6,548 bases of DNA from Leptospirillum sp. (GTDB lineage: Bacteria; Nitrospirota; Leptospirillia; Leptospirillales; Leptospirillaceae), in the NCBI GenBank assembly GCA_027346125.1, contig DAIEST010000050.1:1-6548 (forward strand), read 5' to 3'. Below are positions 6,348 to 6,548 of this stretch, piece by piece (position 1 is the stretch's first letter; each line of letters opens with the position of its first letter). Made by a program: the position numbers and the translations under genes. The notes beneath the pieces were generated by a model, which was not told the DNA's origin, ran no database searches, and saw only the letters and a list, made by a program, of their open reading frames with translations.

Positions 6348-6460
6348 CCCTTCAGGCGGCGAATCGATCCCCGTTTTCAGTCCGGGGAGTTGGCAGGAAG
6401 GAATCCTCTTCCTTTCCGCTTTCGCGGCGAGCGAAGCGAAGAGGGAGGGGAGGATGTCAA
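6198..6460 (+). mobile_element. IS200/IS605-type element remnant, right end only
   Basis: The left boundary is where EthD similarity stops and TnpB similarity begins (about 6196-6199). The right boundary is GAGGATGTCAA ending at 6460, a common right-end sequence of these elements, whose cleavage site is often TCAA. The right-end hairpin has outer arms ATCCTC (6403-6408) and GAGGAT (6450-6455). An inner hairpin CGCT-T-TCGC / GCGAAGCG (6417-6425 / 6431-6438) has one bulge. The left end, any tnpA and most of tnpB are gone, together with part of the host gene, which points to a deletion after insertion. It could move only if helped in trans, and without a left end probably not at all. Confidence 0.8.
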
Positions 6461-6480
6461 GTTCGACTCCGTCGATGCCT
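6315..6480 (+). ncRNA. Putative omega (right-end) RNA scaffold with flanking guide segment
   Basis: Three hairpins follow one another. TCGCCGGG/CCCGGCGA (6315-6322/6327-6334) is perfect with a 4-nt loop. A 12-bp stem at 6336-6347/6352-6363 has one G:U pair. TCCCCG/CGGGGA (6368-6373/6383-6388) has a 9-nt loop. The right-end hairpin (6403-6455) and TCAA (6457-6460) come next. In studied TnpB systems the guide RNA overlaps the tnpB 3' end, folds over the right end and takes its guide from the flanking DNA; here that would be 6461-6480, which is EthD sequence. The stems look undamaged. Transcription is unknown, so this is a structural inference. Confidence 0.55.
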
Positions 6481-6548
6481 TCATGACGGCATTTCTCCCT
6501 CATGCCGATGTGCTTCGGGGGATATGCCCAATTACACCGATAGCGAAC

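Larger units (their letters stand above)
6084..6548 (+). pseudogene. EthD-family gene, frameshifted and interrupted by a TnpB element remnant
   Basis: ATG at 6084 has AAAGGA eight bases upstream. The first piece, MIRVNILYPFKKRGRFD (to 6134), is a typical EthD start. The frame then shifts: between GAC (6132-6134) and CAT (6140) there are five bases where six are expected, and in the new frame HYLDTHMPMSIEKLGQALRG (6140-6199) matches the EthD core. Similarity stops at about 6199, where TnpB-element sequence begins, and resumes after 6460 with FDSVDAFMTAFLPHADVLR (6462-6518). A second lost base near 6519-6520 is needed to read DMPNYTDSE (6521-6547), the conserved end motif. The gene runs off the window. 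About 20-30 residues of the middle are missing. EthD proteins are small ferredoxin-fold dimers of about 100 residues; this copy cannot make one. Confidence 0.85.

Overview
The window is bacterial: an initiator tRNA with an encoded CCA end, Shine-Dalgarno sites, sigma70-like promoters and short overlapping operons. GC content looks to be in the mid-to-upper fifties. No gene here fixes the species. The layout is that of an accessory region beside a tRNA: an integrase relic, a toxin-antitoxin pair, an AlbA_2-type regulator or defence protein, a mobile-type AAA ATPase and a decayed IS200/IS605 insertion.

Left part (1-1560). An initiator tRNA-Met (28-104) is followed by a tyrosine integrase relic (221-693). 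The relic keeps its arm-binding and core-binding parts, is frameshifted and has lost its catalytic domain. A minus-strand GNAT-toxin/DUF1778-antitoxin operon follows (713-1509). Its promoter (1530-1558) carries a perfect inverted repeat in the spacer, a likely autorepression operator.

Middle (1601-4763). A minus-strand operon starts from a good promoter at 3428-3456. It encodes a 468-residue AlbA_2/ATPase-fold/winged-helix protein (1967-3373) with a 12-bp tandem repeat encoding SGKT units. A second small gene overlaps its stop codon by ATGA (1970 down to 1601). That gene has a CxxC pair near its start and runs on only if the frame changes near 1900, so no single open frame covers it. Divergent from the operon is an intact AAA_14/DUF4143 ATPase (3591-4763). 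The 446 bp after it hold no clear gene, only an 11-bp inverted repeat and a faint possible transposase trace.

Right part (5210-6548). An intact PhzF-family gene is followed after 13 bp by an EthD-family gene broken in three ways: a frameshift near 6138, an inserted remnant of a TnpB element (about 6198-6460), and a second frameshift near 6520. The remnant has lost almost all of TnpB. It keeps the tnpB 3' end, three clean hairpins and a right-end hairpin closing in TCAA, the layout expected of an omega (right-end) RNA scaffold. The sequence directly after it, where a guide would lie, is EthD coding sequence.

The large genes are intact while several small ones are frameshifted. That fits decay of an old integrated segment, but single-base assembly errors cannot be excluded from the sequence alone.
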